A DNA stretch of 64,000 nucleotides, taken from an uncultured Mucilaginibacter sp. (lineage in GTDB: Bacteria > Bacteroidota > Bacteroidia > Sphingobacteriales > Sphingobacteriaceae). The notes beneath the pieces are model-generated. The model ran no database searches and was not told where the DNA came from. It worked only from the letters and a program-made list of their open reading frames with translations. Position numbers and translations under genes: made by a program. Where the stretch lies: positions 169,973 to 233,972 of the forward strand of contig NZ_CAJYGQ010000013.1 in the NCBI RefSeq assembly GCF_913773635.1, in the 5' to 3' direction. This document shows, one piece after another, positions 62,102 to 64,000 of the stretch. Each line of letters opens with the position of its first letter. Position 1 is the first letter of the stretch.

Positions 62102-62785
62102 ATGCTAGATGTTTTATACCGGGATAATTCCCTTATTGCCATCAATAAACCGCACGACTTGTTGGTACACCGCTCTTCGATAGCTGCCGATGTGCAGGTG
62201 TTTGCTTTGCAACTACTGCGCGACCAGATTGGCCAGCCCGTATACCCGGCACACCGTCTTGACCGTAAAACAGCAGGCGTATTACTTTTTGCGTTGAATA
62301 AAGACACGGAGGTAGCAATGCAAAAGCAATTCGCAGCCAACGAAGTAAAAAAAACTTACTTAACCGTTTTACGCGGTCATTCTTTACCAAATGGGGAGAT
62401 TGACTACGCTTTGAAAAAAGACAACGGCATGCTACAGGATGCCTTTACCCGTTACACAACGCTGGCCCAGGCTGAGTTGCCTGTTGCATTTGGTAAGCAT
62501 CCTACGTCAAGGTATTCATTGGTTGAAGCATGCCCTCAAACAGGGCGTATGCATCAGCTAAGAAAACATTTTGCGCACATATTTCACCCCATAATTGGCG
62601 ACCGCACGCATGGCTGTAATAAACAAAACAAGCTATTTACCGAGCAATGGCAAATGAACACCATGCTTTTACACGCGCGCAGCCTTGAATTTAATCACCC
62701 GGTAACAGGTGAAGATGTTTATATACAAGCTCCTTTAATGCCCGAGTTTGAAAGAGTAATGAAGCTTATGGGCTGGCAAATATAA
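62102..62785 (+). CDS. RluA-family RNA pseudouridine synthase, TruC-like
   Basis: A 227-residue single catalytic domain without an S4 domain. The catalytic Asp54 lies in PAHRLDRKTAGVLLFAL; INKPHDLLVHRS and RYSLVEACPQTGRMHQLRKHFAHIFHPIIGDRTHG are the other RluA motifs. Its size and the WQMNTMLLHARSLEF end fit the TruC group, which modifies U65 of tRNA, although an rRNA target cannot be excluded. Its stop abuts the convergent Nudix gene with no gap. Confidence 0.92.
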   Translation: MLDVLYRDNSLIAINKPHDLLVHRSSIAADVQVFALQLLRDQIGQPVYPAHRLDRKTAGVLLFALNKDTEVAMQKQFAANEVKKTYLTVLRGHSLPNGEIDYALKKDNGMLQDAFTRYTTLAQAELPVAFGKHPTSRYSLVEACPQTGRMHQLRKHFAHIFHPIIGDRTHGCNKQNKLFTEQWQMNTMLLHARSLEFNHPVTGEDVYIQAPLMPEFERVMKLMGWQI

Positions 62786-63358
62786 TTACACACCAAAAAT
62801 TTCAGGATACCTTAAAGCGGCCTTAAGAATAAAGTTCATAGAGTCGGTTACCCAAATTTCCCCATCTTTTACACGCTGAAGAACCTCCGGGGCTGGCATG
62901 GTCAGTACTTCAATATTTTCGGTAACATCAAGCTTTTGCGTTGAGTTAAACTCGGCACCAAACATTATGTAGCCATAGGTAATTTGCTTTGTTTTGGTAG
63001 GGTTATTAGCTATTTTACCTAATGATATCAGCTGACTGGCGTCTGCCTTTACGCCTACTTCCTCTTCCAACTCGTTAAGGGCTGATTGTATAAGAGACTT
63101 GTTTTTTTGCTGCATGCCGCCGGGAAGTTCGAGCAATATTTCGCCCAGCGCATGCTTGTATTGGCGTACCAATATTACTTCATGTTTTGGTGTTAGTGCC
63201 AATACCTGCACCACATCCCCTAACGGCGAAAAATAATAATCGTCTACTATCATTCCATTAGCCAGCTCAACTTTATGTTTAAGCATTGGGAACCATGGAC
63301 TAGGTGAAACATCAGCTTCTTCCAATACTTTCCATTTTTTTATGTCAGCGTTCATCAT
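62786..63358 (-). CDS. Nudix hydrolase-family protein with altered box
   Basis: A 190-residue ADP-sugar-pyrophosphatase-like Nudix protein (WKVLEEADVSPSPWFPMLKHKVELANGMIVDDYYFSPLGDVVQVLALTPKHEVILVRQYKHALGEILLELPGG). The Nudix box is GGMQQKNKSLIQSALNELEEEVGV: the first Glu is Lys and the Arg is Asn, while the EE pair is kept. Reduced or altered activity is possible. The following strand GKIANNPTKTKQITYGYIMFG fits the fold. ATG at 63358. The 339-nt gap after it shows no gene or signal I can name. Confidence 0.85.
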   Translation of the reverse strand: MMNADIKKWKVLEEADVSPSPWFPMLKHKVELANGMIVDDYYFSPLGDVVQVLALTPKHEVILVRQYKHALGEILLELPGGMQQKNKSLIQSALNELEEEVGVKADASQLISLGKIANNPTKTKQITYGYIMFGAEFNSTQKLDVTENIEVLTMPAPEVLQRVKDGEIWVTDSMNFILKAALRYPEIFGV

Positions 63359-63697
63359 TGGCTAAAAGTAGTAAGTTTATGTATATAATAACATCATAAA
63401 TAGCTGCGTCTTCAACAATAATAGACAAAGCTCAGATCCATTCCCCCCCGAAGAAATTTAACCACTTAACCACTCACTCCTATTTGTTTTAAATGATGTC
63501 TTAATTAATATAACCTTTCATCATCTTCACCGTAAACAAGGGCAATCTATCTACACAAATGGATTACCTATGGGGAATTACCACCACACATTTACTCAAC
63601 TTCAACCACCAAATGTATTGTTTCACCTGTAAATGCACGTTGGAACACCCTTTGCCTAAGGGTATACAAACAAATTAGAAATTACACAATAATTTAT

Positions 63698-64000
63698 ATG
63701 AAACACCTTTTTACATGTGCCTTATTAGCCGGAGTTGTCAGCTTCTCGGCTTGTAAGAAAGACGCATCTCAGCCGGAAGAGACTACTACCAACCCGGTAG
63801 CAGGAACTAAAATAGCTCCGGATGGCTTTAACTTTTCAACCACTAAAAACGTAACATTAAATGTTACTCTGCGCGCTGCAAACAACGAGGCTTTAGCCGG
63901 TGTGGTAGTAAGCGCTTACCTGCCTGGTGCAACATCACCAATTTTTAAAGGCGTTACCGATAAAAGCGGTGTGCTTCAAGGCTTGGTTACTATTCCAACT
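63698..64000 (+). CDS. Lipoprotein, LruC-type N-terminus, partial
   Basis: The gene runs off the right edge after 101 codons. It starts with a lipoprotein signal (MKHLFTCALLAGVVSFSAC, Cys at 19), a Glu/Thr-rich linker, then KIAPDGFNFSTTKNVTLNVTLRAANNEALAGVVVSAYLPGATSPIFKGVTDKSGVLQGLVTIPT. The PDGFNFSTTKNV start followed by a beta-sandwich is what I remember of LruC-domain proteins in Bacteroidota; the defining C-terminal part is not visible. Confidence 0.55.
   Translation, partial: MKHLFTCALLAGVVSFSACKKDASQPEETTTNPVAGTKIAPDGFNFSTTKNVTLNVTLRAANNEALAGVVVSAYLPGATSPIFKGVTDKSGVLQGLVTIPT

Overview
The window looks like chromosome of a Bacteroidota bacterium in the Sphingobacteriaceae (Mucilaginibacter/Pedobacter type). 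Evidence: TAnnTTTG-type -7 promoter boxes ahead of many genes, DUF4249, DUF3810 and LruC-like families, a TonB receptor/DUF4249 pair, HAE1-type RND efflux, a complete bacterial sphingolipid operon, and an rpsO-pnp pair. I saw no rRNA, tRNA, CRISPR array, prophage or transposase. Gene density is ordinary, with short operons on both strands. Several reading frames can be extended upstream through TTG or GTG codons; I moved starts to ATG wherever the protein family, the promoter or the signal peptide favoured it.

Layout. 0-1 kb: pnp (cut by the window edge) and rpsO. 1-7.2 kb: a dispersed-repeat gap, a hot-dog thioesterase, an unknown gene, ddl, a MerR regulator, ComEC and a secreted protein. 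7.3-11.9 kb: a minus-strand operon (CDF transporter, Nudix, bioA, di-iron ferritin-like protein) divergent from an aspartate aminotransferase. 12-15.3 kb: two related small outer-membrane barrels and an arsR-DUF6428-arsC unit with two identical palindromic operators. 15.4-21.3 kb: a TolC/adaptor/RND efflux operon. 21.7-29.9 kb: the sphingolipid region. 30-36.5 kb: a sugar epimerase, cytochrome bd (cydAB) and mqo. 36.8-45.2 kb: a hydrolase, a sphingolipid delta-4 desaturase homologue, a DsbA/FrnE protein, DUF3810, DUF47, an SDR and a pirin. 45.3-49.7 kb: a TonB receptor, a DUF4249 lipoprotein and an MFS transporter. 49.7-55 kb: a hemicellulose cluster (acetyl-xylan esterase family, aldose 1-epimerase, GH26). 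55-57.7 kb: an Mla-type lipid ABC transporter (E, F, D). 57.8-64 kb: an SDR, TspO, a TPR hybrid histidine kinase, an RluA-family pseudouridine synthase, a Nudix protein and the start of a lipoprotein.

The most interesting content is sphingolipid metabolism. Three genes overlapping by 4 nt encode serine palmitoyltransferase, a GNAT-type N-acyltransferase (candidate ceramide synthase) and an NAD-dependent epimerase-like reductase (candidate 3-oxo-sphingolipid reductase). They are followed by myo-inositol-1-phosphate synthase, a KAS II (fabF) gene, and a membrane protein carrying the catalytic motifs of the sphingomyelin synthase family. About 8 kb further on is a desaturase that closely resembles eukaryotic dihydroceramide delta-4 desaturase (DEGS/DES1), including its N-terminal lipid-desaturase motif and all three histidine boxes. 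Together these predict a bacterium that builds ceramide, may insert a 4,5 double bond in the long-chain base, and transfers a phospho head group to it. The enzymatic roles of the last two proteins are inferred from sequence only.
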